26,615 nt of DNA from Caldisericaceae bacterium (GCA_026987225.1 JALSNB010000312.1:1-26615), one strand, 5' to 3'. Positions 15,149-23,216 are shown, counted from the first letter of the stretch. Notes: generated from the sequence alone by a model not told the origin. Translations and numbers: made by a program.

Positions 15149-15737
15149 TCTTTATAATTTCTCTTTCCACGGATTTAGGCAAAAGATAAGAAATAGGTTT
15201 TTTCTCCGCAATTCTTCTTCTTATCACTGTAGACGAGATGGGAAAAAGCAAATTATCCATAAAAAATATCTTATCTTGAAAAGTCCGGAAATATTTGAAC
15301 ATATATTCTTTAGAGGTTTCGAAATTTCCGTAAAATCTTTTTGCAACAATAAGATTTGTGTTTTTAAGAATAAGTTCGGGCTCTTTCCAAAGATGGAATT
15401 TCAAAAAAGCATCTTCACCTATGATCGAAAAAAATTCTTTGTTCGGAAAAACAGTTTTAAAATAGAAAAGTGTTTCAATGAAAAAAGAAGGGGTATCTTT
15501 TTCAACTTCATATAACGATAGTTCAAAGTTATTTTCTTCCGATAAGGAAAGCTCTACAAGATGTGCGCGTGCCGTCTTGTCAATTAAATCTTCCTTTTTA
15601 AAAACAGGGTTTCCGGTAGGAACAAAAATTACTTTCTCGAGAGAAAACGTACGCACAGCTTCTTTTGCAATGAACAGATGCCCGAAATGAACAGGGTTAA
15701 ACGCACCTCCGAATATTCCAAGTCTACTTTTTTTCAT
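15120..15737 (-). CDS. nadD: Nicotinate-nucleotide adenylyltransferase
   Basis: The 205-residue enzyme joins nicotinate mononucleotide to ATP in NAD synthesis. The nucleotidyltransferase start LGIFGGAFNPVHFGHL holds the H-x-G-H motif; VPTGNPVFKK and the C-terminal ISSTVIRRRI match NadD. The start ATG lies 14 bases inside the end of obg, directly preceded by GAGAGG, which is close for a ribosome site. The operon position between obg and yqeK is the usual one. Confidence 0.96.
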   Translation of the reverse strand: MKKSRLGIFGGAFNPVHFGHLFIAKEAVRTFSLEKVIFVPTGNPVFKKEDLIDKTARAHLVELSLSEENNFELSLYEVEKDTPSFFIETLFYFKTVFPNKEFFSIIGEDAFLKFHLWKEPELILKNTNLIVAKRFYGNFETSKEYMFKYFRTFQDKIFFMDNLLFPISSTVIRRRIAEKKPISYLLPKSVEREIIKNGYYRKDKI

Positions 15738-17022
15738 CCTCTCTGAATATAAAGCTGTGATTTCCTATTAAAATTCTATCTCCTTCTTTTACACCAGCCC
15801 GTTTTAATTCTTTTTCAAGGCGAATTCTATCAAAAAATCGCAATAACTCGGAAACACTTCCCATCCTCTCGAAATCGGTAAGTTCGACTCTTCGTTCTAT
15901 TTCTTCCTGAGAAACTCTGAACGTATGATCGTCAATGCGCTCAATACGCAAGAATTTTTTAAGATCGTTTTCAGACAAAGAAATTACTTTCTCCTGTTCC
16001 TCGGCAACTTCTTCGGCTTTAGCAGTTTTCACAAGATTATAAAGTCTCTCGAGCATTTCATTCAAATTCAAGCCTTGCAATGCGGATATAAAATAGACTT
16101 CTTCTCCTAGTTTATTAAATTTGTCACGAATTTCCTTTACACGTTTGACGTTCCACAGATCTATTTTATTCACTGCAATAATCCGTTTCTTATTCAAAAG
16201 ATTCGCTTTATATTTTCTCAGTTCGTTGAGCAATGCCTCATACGTAGGGAAAATTTTCTTTTTATCGCTACCGTCAATAAGAAATAGCAGAACTTTTGTT
16301 CTTTCTATATGAGAAAGAAATTCGTTTCCCATACCTTTTCCTTCGCTTGCACCGCTTATAAGACCCGGCAAATCCGCCATCACAAAACGCTTTCCCATTC
16401 CAAGATCCACAACACCGATTTTGGGAGAAAGCGTGGTAAAGGCATAATTAGCCACGGTAGGATGAGCGTTTGTCACTTTTGAAAGAAGGGTTGATTTTCC
16501 GGCATTCGGAAAACCGACTATTCCTACGTCCGAAATAAGCTTAAGTCGTAGCTCGAGTCGTTTTTCTTCGCCTTTTTCGCCGCGTTCGCTGTAATGAGGC
16601 GCACGTTCAGTAGGAGTTGCAAAACTCTTATTTCCTTTTCCGCCTTTGCCTCCGCGCGCAACTACAATCTTTTTTCCGTCTTCGTTCAGATCGGCAATTA
16701 CCTGATTGGTATCTCTGTCAATAACAACCGTTCCGACAGGAACGTAAATAATGAGATCTTTACCGCTTTTACCATGCTTGTTGGAAGATTTTCCGTTTTC
16801 ACCGTTTTCAGCGAAAAAATGATGATGATGTAGAAAATACTGTAATGTATCGAGCTTTTTTGTTGCCTGAATGATGACATCTCCGCCCTTGCCTCCGTCA
16901 CCACCGTCAGGCCCGCCGCGAGGGGCAAAGCGCTCGTGTCTGAAGCTTACAGCTCCGTCACCGCCTTTGCCGCTTCTCACGACGATATAAGTGTAATCTA
17001 TAAATTTACTGCCCGTATCGAT
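15724..17022 (-). CDS. obg: GTPase Obg with probable ATC start
   Basis: The ribosome-assembly and stress GTPase has three domains. The N-terminal Obg fold is glycine-rich (APRGGPDGGDGGKGGDVI). The G domain has GFPNAGKST at 170-178, DLPGLI and NKID at 285-288. A C-terminal OCT domain covers about 347-430. I set the start at ATC 17022, giving 432 residues. The only canonical start nearby, GTG 16980, would delete KFIDYTYIVV, which matches the first strand of the Obg domain (FVDQVKVYVK in Bacillus subtilis). Between the in-frame stop inside rpmA and that strand there is no ATG, GTG, TTG or CTG. The ATC overlaps the rpmA stop as TAATC and follows GGAGGAG. A natural run of four His occurs at about 65-68. 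A base error (G to C) is the main alternative. Confidence 0.95.
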   Translation of the reverse strand: MDTGSKFIDYTYIVVRSGKGGDGAVSFRHERFAPRGGPDGGDGGKGGDVIIQATKKLDTLQYFLHHHHFFAENGENGKSSNKHGKSGKDLIIYVPVGTVVIDRDTNQVIADLNEDGKKIVVARGGKGGKGNKSFATPTERAPHYSERGEKGEEKRLELRLKLISDVGIVGFPNAGKSTLLSKVTNAHPTVANYAFTTLSPKIGVVDLGMGKRFVMADLPGLISGASEGKGMGNEFLSHIERTKVLLFLIDGSDKKKIFPTYEALLNELRKYKANLLNKKRIIAVNKIDLWNVKRVKEIRDKFNKLGEEVYFISALQGLNLNEMLERLYNLVKTAKAEEVAEEQEKVISLSENDLKKFLRIERIDDHTFRVSQEEIERRVELTDFERMGSVSELLRFFDRIRLEKELKRAGVKEGDRILIGNHSFIFREDEKK

Positions 17023-17031
17023 TACTCCTCC
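17020..17031 (-). promoter_or_regulatory. Ribosome site and probable ATC start codon of obg
   Basis: GGAGGAG (17025-17031) ends two bases before ATC (17020-17022), which overlaps the rpmA stop TAA by one base. The layout mirrors the TAATG overlap of frr and uppS in this window, with C in place of G. This decides the start of obg. Confidence 0.6.
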
Positions 17032-17264
17032 ACAATATGAACCAATGTGAGGTTTCTTTTCTTCTCGAATTTAACCAATCCGTCTTTTAAAGCAAATAAC
17101 GTGTAGTCCCTGCCTTCTCCTACGTTTCTGCCCGGCTTAATTCTTTCTCCTATTTGACGAACAATAATGCTACCTGCTTTTGCTTTCTGCCCGTCAAAGA
17201 GTTTTACTCCGAGATATTTAGGATTGCTATCTCTTCCGTTTGTTCGTGATTTCTTCCTAGCCAT
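17022..17264 (-). CDS. rpmA: 50S ribosomal protein L27
   Basis: The 80-residue L27 has NGRDSNPKYLGVK, VRQIGERIKPGRNVGEGRDYTLFALKDG and KFEKK. The N-terminal tail, which reaches the peptidyl transferase centre in known ribosomes, reads MARKKSRTNGRD. Compared with E. coli (MAHKKAGGSTRNGRD) it lacks about three residues, has no Gly pair and has Arg in place of His. There is no Firmicutes-type cleavable extension, which fits the absence of a Prp protease gene between rplU and rpmA. ATG overlaps the end of rplU by 8 bases, with ribosome site GAGGTGAG. Confidence 0.98.
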   Translation of the reverse strand: MARKKSRTNGRDSNPKYLGVKLFDGQKAKAGSIIVRQIGERIKPGRNVGEGRDYTLFALKDGLVKFEKKRNLTLVHIVEE

Positions 17265-17589
17265 TTTCGCTCACCTCACTCAAGATACGCTCAATCTTAA
17301 CCTTTGTGAAAGGCTGTCTGTGGCCGTTCTTCTTTCTGTTCCTCGTTTTATTCCTGTAGAAGAATACGACAATTTTCTTCTCTCTACCTTGCTCTACAAT
17401 AGAGCCCTCGACAGCAGCACCGTCAACTTTCGGTGTTCCCACTGTTATGCCGTCATCGGTTTTAATCATAAGGACATCGTCGAATTTGACTTTATCGCCT
17501 ACTTTGCCGTCAAGTTTTTGAACTTTAATTACATCGCCGGCTTTCACTCTGTACTGATGTCCTCCAGTTTTAATAATTGCTTCTTCCAT
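17257..17589 (-). CDS. rplU: 50S ribosomal protein L21
   Basis: The 110-residue protein matches L21: AIIKTGGHQYRVKAGDVIKVQKL, GTPKVDGAAVEGSIVEQGR and the basic C-terminal FFYRNKTRNRKKNGHRQPFT. It binds 23S rRNA early in 50S assembly. ATG follows AAGGAGG at good spacing. It leads the rplU-rpmA-obg-nadD-yqeK operon and is served by its own promoter at 17654-17681. The leader may fold into a small hairpin, and in other bacteria L21 leaders are regulatory. Confidence 0.98.
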   Translation of the reverse strand: MEEAIIKTGGHQYRVKAGDVIKVQKLDGKVGDKVKFDDVLMIKTDDGITVGTPKVDGAAVEGSIVEQGREKKIVVFFYRNKTRNRKKNGHRQPFTKVKIERILSEVSENG

Positions 17590-17610
17590 AATAACCTCCT
17601 TCCACTATAA

Positions 17611-17628
17611 AAGGCACTGGCAAGCCTT
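17611..17628 (-). promoter_or_regulatory. Small hairpin in the rplU leader
   Basis: The leader of ~60 bases between promoter and rplU contains AAGGC-8 nt-GCCTT, a 5-bp stem just upstream of the ribosome site. It could be an autoregulatory L21 leader element, but 5 bp is weak evidence. Confidence 0.3.
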
Positions 17629-17653
17629 CCATAAGTGTAATTTTAACCTTTAA

Positions 17654-17681
17654 AGTGTATTAAATTTAAATCTTTTGTCAA
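17654..17681 (-). promoter_or_regulatory. Promoter of the rplU operon
   Basis: A perfect TTGACA (17676-17681) and TACACT (17654-17659) are 16 bases apart. The -35 box includes the stop codon TGA of the permease gene. The predicted start near 17647 gives a leader of ~60 bases. Confidence 0.7.
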
Positions 17682-18733
17682 GAGCGGATAAACGTTTTGT
17701 ATAACTGCGGATAAAAATATTTAATTGCATTCCTGCTTATGAGGAACGTAGGAACTGCAATGATAACACCAAGAACTCCGCCCAATGCGCCTCCGAATAT
17801 AATAATAAGAATTACGGCAAGCGGTGGCAAATTTATTCTTTCCCCTGCAAAATGAGGTATTGCAATCTGCGATTGAACGGCTTCGATAATAAAGAAGAAA
17901 ATGGCAAACAGCAAAAATGTTTTAAGAGAGACAAACATCGCAAATACGGAACCTATGGTAAAAACGATTGTCGGTCCTATGTAAGGCAACAATTCGAGCA
18001 CGGAATCCATTGCACCTATCATAATGTAATAAGGCACCCCCACAAGATAACTCATCAGCCCCATTATTCCTCCGGTACTTAACGCAATAAGAAGTATTAC
18101 GCTGTAATAGTCACGGACATCTTTATCGGATTCTTTCAAAAAACGTACCCACTTTTTATTTTCGTCTCCCTCAAAAAAATGAGATGCAACACCGAACAAG
18201 CGGCGAGAATCCTTCATGAAAAAGAAAGCAAGTATGAACGAAACGAACATTGACGGGATAACCGAAACCCTCCTCAGTACCAATGTCGTTACCTGTTGCA
18301 AAAATCCGCTCAGATTAGACTCTATACTTGCGGAAAGATTCGAAAGAAATCCGTTTACAAATGTTTCTTCTTTAGAGCCCGATATAATGGAAACAATGCC
18401 ATTGATATAGCTTGTGATGGAGCGCGTAATCTCAGGGATTTTCACTATTGCCTCGCCTATCTGTTTGGTAACCTGTGGAATGAGCAAATATCCGAGCAAA
18501 ACGAGAATAAAAATTAAAATCGAAATCGACAAAATCGAAGCAAGAAATCTCGGCATTTTTCTATTGAAAAAGTCAGTTAAAGGCAACAAAAGATAGGCAA
18601 TAAACGCACCGTACAAAATAGGTGGTATTACAAACCTTACCTTATAGAGCAAAAAGATAAAGAACAGAACGGATAAAACGGTAATGGTAATTAGAACTGT
18701 TCTGTTAACAATATCCTTTTGCTCTTTTTTCAT
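17678..18733 (-). CDS. AI-2E family transporter (PF01594-type permease)
   Basis: The 351-residue membrane protein has a hydrophobic N-terminal segment (VLITITVLSVLFFIFLLY), IPPILYGAFIAYLLLPL, a soluble-looking centre and a strongly hydrophobic C-terminal half with LLPYIGPTIVF, PPLAVILIIIFGGALGGVLGVIIAVP. This matches the AI-2E/TqsA/YdiK permease family, whose members export varied small molecules or move ions; true AI-2 transport should not be assumed. ATG overlaps the gyrA stop as ATGA, so it is probably co-translated with gyrA. Nothing else links it to gyrase. Placement after gyrA may be chance or shared expression. Confidence 0.93.
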   Translation of the reverse strand: MKKEQKDIVNRTVLITITVLSVLFFIFLLYKVRFVIPPILYGAFIAYLLLPLTDFFNRKMPRFLASILSISILIFILVLLGYLLIPQVTKQIGEAIVKIPEITRSITSYINGIVSIISGSKEETFVNGFLSNLSASIESNLSGFLQQVTTLVLRRVSVIPSMFVSFILAFFFMKDSRRLFGVASHFFEGDENKKWVRFLKESDKDVRDYYSVILLIALSTGGIMGLMSYLVGVPYYIMIGAMDSVLELLPYIGPTIVFTIGSVFAMFVSLKTFLLFAIFFFIIEAVQSQIAIPHFAGERINLPPLAVILIIIFGGALGGVLGVIIAVPTFLISRNAIKYFYPQLYKTFIRS

Positions 18734-21177
18734 TCTTCCGAGATCGCATCAATTGATGCTACAGCATCATCGGGTTGTTTAAATTTTATCACCCTTACAC
18801 CCATTGCGGTTCTGCCCATTATTCTAACCGATGAAACAGGGAATTTAATAATATTTCCGTTTTTAGTCATAACGACAATGTTATCTTCATCGCTTACCAT
18901 AAGTGCTCCCTTTACAACCCCCGTTCTATCGTTCACTCTTATACTTTTAACGCCTTTACCTCTTCTCTTGATCTTTCTTATGCTGGACCATTTTGTTCTC
19001 TTGCCAAACCCTCTTTCCGTAACTATAAATAAGTCTTTATCTTTAACAACCGCGTCAGCGCTAACGACGTAATCGTCACGAATAAGCGTGACAAGCCAAA
19101 CACCCACTGCACTTCTTCCCATTACCCTTACTTCTGAGGAAGACGCCCTTACCGCATACCCTCTTGCGGTTACGATGATATAATCTTCTTCGTCAAATAA
19201 CGGAACAACGGATGTAAGCTCGTCTCCTTCGGTAAGTTTGATCGCTATTTTTCCGGAACTTAAGACGCGTTCAAAGTCTTTAATGCTAACTCTTTTTCCT
19301 CTTCCTTTTTTGGTAACGAGAAGAAGGCTCTTTACGTCGGTTTTTTCCGTTAGAGGTATGGAAGTCGTAACCTTTTCGTCACTGTCCAAACGAATCAGCC
19401 TGTAAATCGATTCTCCTTTTGCTTCTCGCCTCGATTCGGGTATTTCGTAAACTTTTAGGCTGTAAACCTTTCCTTTATTAGTGAAGAAAAGCATTTTACT
19501 CTTTGTAGTGGCAAAGAAAACATCACTCAAAGAATCTTCTTCGCTGCTGGTCTGCCCTATAACACCTTTTCCGCCTCGACGTTGCACCCTAAACGTGGAT
19601 TCGGGCATCCGTTTAATATAGCCATCTTTACTCATCGAAATTACAACCGGCTTATCCTCAATAAGATCTTCTATGTCAATGCTTCCCTCTTCGTTGACTA
19701 TATCGGTTTTTCTTTTATCGGCAAATTTCGATTTTACTCTGAGGAGGTCTTCTCTTATCTTTTTCCATAACACATCCTCGTTTTGCAATAATCTTTGCAA
19801 TTCCTCGATTTTTTTCTTGGTAGATTCTATTTCGCTATCCAACTTTTGTTGTTCAAGATTCGTCAGTTTGGATAACTTCATATCGAGAATCGCCTTTACC
19901 TGCGCATCGGAAATGTTAAGCAGTGCCTTCAAACTCTCGGCGGCAACCTGCGTATCCGCAGAACCGCGGATAATTTTAATTACCTCGTCTATCTGTAATA
20001 TCGCCTTTTTTAACCCGACCAATATTTCAAGATGCGCTTCCGCTTTTTCCAATTGGAAACGTGCCCTTCTCAAAACAACTTCTTTCCTGAATGCAAGGAA
20101 CTCGAGTAGTAATTCCTTCATAGTGAAAACTTTAGGCACGTTGTTCAGAACGCCGAGCAGTATCACACCGTATCGTTTTTCGAACTGCGTGTGAGCACGC
20201 AGGATGTTTTCAAAAACATTTACGTTTACGTCCGGAGAAAGTTTTATAACGATTCTGATTCCCTCTCTGTCCGATTCGTCACGTATATCTTCCACACCTT
20301 TAATTTTCTTAAGTTTTACGAGATTTGCAATTTTTTCTACAAGCGAGGACTTGTTAACTTCGTAAGGCAGTTCGGTAATTACGTAGTTAATTCGTTTGCT
20401 ATGCTTAATTTTTTCTATATTTGCCTTTCCGCGTATCGTAATGATACCTCTACCGGTAAGGAAATAATCTTTTATACCGGATTTACCCACTATCGTCCCT
20501 TTTGTCGGAAAATCTGGGCCTTTTATAAATTTCAAAAGTTCTTCGGGTTCTACAATTTCGTTTCTAAGTTTTTCCCTATCGATAATTTCAGATAAGGCAT
20601 CTATCAACTCTCCCAAATTATGAGGAGGAATATTTGTAGCCATACCGACAGCAATACCGGACGAGCCGTTCGCAAGCAGATTCGGGAACTTCGCAGGCAA
20701 AACTACCGGCTCCTTCAGGGTATTATCGAAATTCGGAACAAAATCCACACTGTTTTCGTCAAGGCCGTCCAAAAGCTCCATAGCAATGGGTGAAAGGCGT
20801 GCTTCAGTGTAACGCATTGCAGCAGGGGCATCACCGTCTATGGAACCGAAATTCCCGTGCCCGTCAACAAGAGGGTAACGCAAGGAAAAAGGTTGCGCCA
20901 TCCTTACCAATGCATCGTAAAGAGCAATGTCACCGTGAGGATGGAATTTTCCGAGTACTTCACCCACAACTCTCGCACTCTTTTTGTAAGGTTTATTAGG
21001 AAGACACCCCATTGCATTCATAGCAAAAAGAATTCTTCTGTGGACAGGCTTTAATCCGTCCCTTACGTCAGGCAAAGCCCTTCCTATGATAACACTCATC
21101 GAATAATCGAGATACGATTTTCTTATTTCGTCTTCAACCGGTACGTTTATTACTTTTTCACCAAATAAATCAGCCAT
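18730..21177 (-). CDS. gyrA: DNA gyrase subunit A
   Basis: The 815-residue subunit cuts and rejoins DNA. The winged-helix/tower part has RRILFAMNAMG, HPHGDIALYD at 79-88 and catalytic Tyr123 (AAMRYTEARL). The C-terminal DNA-wrapping beta-pinwheel starts with the GyrA box QRRGGKG at 532-538, which identifies gyrase and not topoisomerase IV. A coiled-coil segment spans about 440-485. The residue matching E. coli Ser83 is Ile84; the Asp87 equivalent is kept (Asp88). Nine bases separate it from gyrB, with ribosome site AGAGGTGA. Confidence 0.99.
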   Translation of the reverse strand: MADLFGEKVINVPVEDEIRKSYLDYSMSVIIGRALPDVRDGLKPVHRRILFAMNAMGCLPNKPYKKSARVVGEVLGKFHPHGDIALYDALVRMAQPFSLRYPLVDGHGNFGSIDGDAPAAMRYTEARLSPIAMELLDGLDENSVDFVPNFDNTLKEPVVLPAKFPNLLANGSSGIAVGMATNIPPHNLGELIDALSEIIDREKLRNEIVEPEELLKFIKGPDFPTKGTIVGKSGIKDYFLTGRGIITIRGKANIEKIKHSKRINYVITELPYEVNKSSLVEKIANLVKLKKIKGVEDIRDESDREGIRIVIKLSPDVNVNVFENILRAHTQFEKRYGVILLGVLNNVPKVFTMKELLLEFLAFRKEVVLRRARFQLEKAEAHLEILVGLKKAILQIDEVIKIIRGSADTQVAAESLKALLNISDAQVKAILDMKLSKLTNLEQQKLDSEIESTKKKIEELQRLLQNEDVLWKKIREDLLRVKSKFADKRKTDIVNEEGSIDIEDLIEDKPVVISMSKDGYIKRMPESTFRVQRRGGKGVIGQTSSEEDSLSDVFFATTKSKMLFFTNKGKVYSLKVYEIPESRREAKGESIYRLIRLDSDEKVTTSIPLTEKTDVKSLLLVTKKGRGKRVSIKDFERVLSSGKIAIKLTEGDELTSVVPLFDEEDYIIVTARGYAVRASSSEVRVMGRSAVGVWLVTLIRDDYVVSADAVVKDKDLFIVTERGFGKRTKWSSIRKIKRRGKGVKSIRVNDRTGVVKGALMVSDEDNIVVMTKNGNIIKFPVSSVRIMGRTAMGVRVIKFKQPDDAVASIDAISEE

Positions 21178-21186
21178 ATGTCACCT

Positions 21187-23097
21187 CTAAATGTCTAAAT
21201 TCACCACTTCATTTGCATGTTCTTCTATAAACCGTCTTCTCGGCTCAACACGGTCGCCCATAAGAAGATCGAACAATCTGTCCGCTTCTTCCGCTTCCCT
21301 TATGGTAACTCGCAATATCACACGCCTTGCAGGATCCATTGTGGTTTCCCAGAGTTGTTGCGGATCCATTTCGCCAAGGCCTTTGTAACGCTGCACTTCC
21401 GCTTTTCCTTCTCCGTCTATTTCCTTTAAAATTCTTTTCAACTCTTCATCCGAAAAGGCATAGTAAATTTTTCTGCCCATCTTTATTCTGTAAAGAGGAG
21501 GTTGTGCTATATAGAGATAACCGTTTTCAATCAGTTCACGCATATACCTGAAAAAGAACGTAAGAAGAAGCGTTCTTATGTGTGCACCGTCAACATCCGC
21601 ATCCGTCATGATAATAACCTTATGATACCTCAATTTCTCAGGCGTAAACTCCTCTTTTATGCCGCAGCCGAGAGATATGATAAGATTTTTAATTTCCTGG
21701 TTGGAAAGAACATTGTGAATTCTTGCCCGCTCCACATTTAAAATTTTTCCTCGCAAGGGTAAAATAGCCTGAAATTTTCTATCTCTACCCTGTTTGGCAC
21801 TACCTCCTGCGGATTCTCCCTCGACGATATAAAGTTCCGCTTCTTTGGGATCATTTGTTGTGCAATCAGCAAGTTTGCCGGGCAAACGTCCGCTAAAATC
21901 CAAACTGTTCTTTCTTCTTACAAGATCCTTTGCTTTCCTTGCGGCAAGGCGTGCGTTTTGTGCAAGCACCGCCTTTTTTACGATCTGTTTAATTTCATCG
22001 ATATGCCTGTCAAAATATTTGTTCAACTCTTCTTTTACGGCAGCATAAACCTTGCTTTTTACATCGGCATTTCCGAGCCTTGTTTTAGTCTGCCCTTCAA
22101 ATTGAGGTTCCGTAATCCTCAGGTTAATAATAGCGGTAAGCCCTTCTTTGATATCGTCAGCCGTGAGTACAAGGCTGTCCCTGATCAGTTTTAACTGATG
22201 CGCCTGATCGTTTATCACTCTGTTCAATGCGGTTCTGAAACCGGATTCGTGCGTGCCTCCGTCTATAGTCCTGATATTGTTAACAAAAGAGCGTAAATCG
22301 GTGTTAAATCCGCTGTTATATTGAAGCACAATTTCAAGGAAGAAATCATTGTCTTCTTTCTTAATGTAGATAGGCTCCGGAGGAAGTACCTGTTGCCCTT
22401 CATGAATTTCTTTGATAAAGTCAACAATACCGCCTTCCGAATAATACTCTTCGGTAAGTCCGGTTTTTTCATTGACAAATATTATTTTCAACCGTGCATT
22501 CAAATAAGCAAGTTCTTTAAGCTTCGGTTTTATAATGGACTCTTTTATATCAATCGTTTCAAAAATTTCTTTATCCGGCAAAAACGTAATTTCAGTACCG
22601 CTCTCCGTTTCTTCGGAACGCCCGATTTCTTTCAGCGGATAAATAGGTTTTCCCCGCTTAAATTCTTGCCGGTAAACGATATGATCCCTCGTTACCTTAA
22701 CAATAAGGTATTCCGAAAGGGCGTTCACCACGGAGACACCTACGCCGTGCAACCCACCGGAAACATGATAAGCTTTTCCGTCGAACTTTCCGCCGGCATT
22801 CAATTTTGTCAGTGCCACTTCAACACCCGACACGCCGAGCTTGGGATGAATATCGACAGGAATGCCCCTTCCGTTGTCCTTAACCGTAACGCTGTTATCT
22901 TTGTGTATAACAACTTTTATTTCCGTGCAAAAGCCCGCCATCGCTTCATCTATACTGTTATCAACAACTTCGAAAACAAGATGATGAAGCCCTCTTTCGT
23001 TAGTAGAACCTATATACATGGAAGGACGCTTTCTTACATGTTCAAGCCCTTCCAAAACTTTTATACTGTTTGCCGTATACTTTTCATTTTCTGCCAT
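21187..23097 (-). CDS. gyrB: DNA gyrase subunit B
   Basis: The 636-residue ATPase subunit has the GHKL fold (EVVDNSIDEAMAG, DNGRGIPVDIHPK, GGLHGVGVSVVNAL), a transducer domain and the Toprim metal centre (IVEGESAGGSAKQGRDRKFQ, MTDADVDGAHIRTLLLTFFFR, QRYKGLGEMDPQQLWETTM). It has the short GyrB form without the proteobacterial insert. It powers negative supercoiling with GyrA. The start ATG follows GGAGG with an 8-base spacer; that spacer contains a start-stop pair ATGTAA just before the true ATG. A promoter and a perfect inverted repeat lie in the 139-bp gap shared with clpC. Confidence 0.99.
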   Translation of the reverse strand: MAENEKYTANSIKVLEGLEHVRKRPSMYIGSTNERGLHHLVFEVVDNSIDEAMAGFCTEIKVVIHKDNSVTVKDNGRGIPVDIHPKLGVSGVEVALTKLNAGGKFDGKAYHVSGGLHGVGVSVVNALSEYLIVKVTRDHIVYRQEFKRGKPIYPLKEIGRSEETESGTEITFLPDKEIFETIDIKESIIKPKLKELAYLNARLKIIFVNEKTGLTEEYYSEGGIVDFIKEIHEGQQVLPPEPIYIKKEDNDFFLEIVLQYNSGFNTDLRSFVNNIRTIDGGTHESGFRTALNRVINDQAHQLKLIRDSLVLTADDIKEGLTAIINLRITEPQFEGQTKTRLGNADVKSKVYAAVKEELNKYFDRHIDEIKQIVKKAVLAQNARLAARKAKDLVRRKNSLDFSGRLPGKLADCTTNDPKEAELYIVEGESAGGSAKQGRDRKFQAILPLRGKILNVERARIHNVLSNQEIKNLIISLGCGIKEEFTPEKLRYHKVIIMTDADVDGAHIRTLLLTFFFRYMRELIENGYLYIAQPPLYRIKMGRKIYYAFSDEELKRILKEIDGEGKAEVQRYKGLGEMDPQQLWETTMDPARRVILRVTIREAEEADRLFDLLMGDRVEPRRRFIEEHANEVVNLDI

Positions 23098-23127
23098 TTA
23101 CATAACCTCCGTTTCATAAGCCAGAAT

Positions 23128-23155
23128 ATTTTACCAGAAATTTGAAAATTGTAAA
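23128..23155 (-). promoter_or_regulatory. Candidate promoter of gyrB-gyrA
   Basis: On the minus strand TTTACA (23150-23155) and TAAAAT (23128-23133) are 16 bases apart. The predicted start is near 23121, with a leader of ~24 bases. The -35 box sits within one arm of the inverted repeat. Confidence 0.55.
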
Positions 23156-23174
23156 CTTTACTGAATTTTACAAT
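23148..23174. repeat. Perfect 8-bp inverted repeat between gyrB and clpC
   Basis: ATTGTAAA (23148-23155) and TTTACAAT (23167-23174) are perfect inverted copies with an 11-base spacer. The left arm overlaps the gyrB -35 box. It does not match the CIRCE element (HrcA) or the CtsR heptamer repeat known for clpC. A repressor operator or supercoiling-sensitive element is possible. Confidence 0.5.
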
Positions 23175-23188
23175 GATTTAAAAGCGAT

Positions 23189-23216
23189 TTGCCTTTTTTG
23201 CGCATTACTATAAAAT
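23189..23216 (+). promoter_or_regulatory. Candidate promoter of clpC
   Basis: TTGCCT (23189-23194) and TAAAAT (23211-23216) are 16 bases apart on the plus strand. The predicted start near 23223 would put the AAGGAG ribosome site at the very 5' end of the mRNA. Both boxes are imperfect. Confidence 0.4.

Noticed and set aside
16978..16980. GTG start for obg
   Set aside because: It would remove the conserved first strand of the Obg domain and has no ribosome site, whereas the upstream ATC has GGAGGAG.
17590..17677. Riboswitch or T-box in the rplU leader
   Set aside because: Leader is only about 60 bases with a 5-bp hairpin; no conserved aptamer or T-box sequence seen.
19673..20194. Plus-strand open frame antisense to gyrA (173 codons)
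   Set aside because: Shadow of gyrA; Ser/Phe/Ile-rich composition and no ribosome site.
22321..23145. Long plus-strand open frame antisense to gyrB (274 codons)
   Set aside because: It lies opposite a complete, highly conserved gyrB, has no recognisable domain, and is explained by codon bias of the gene on the other strand.
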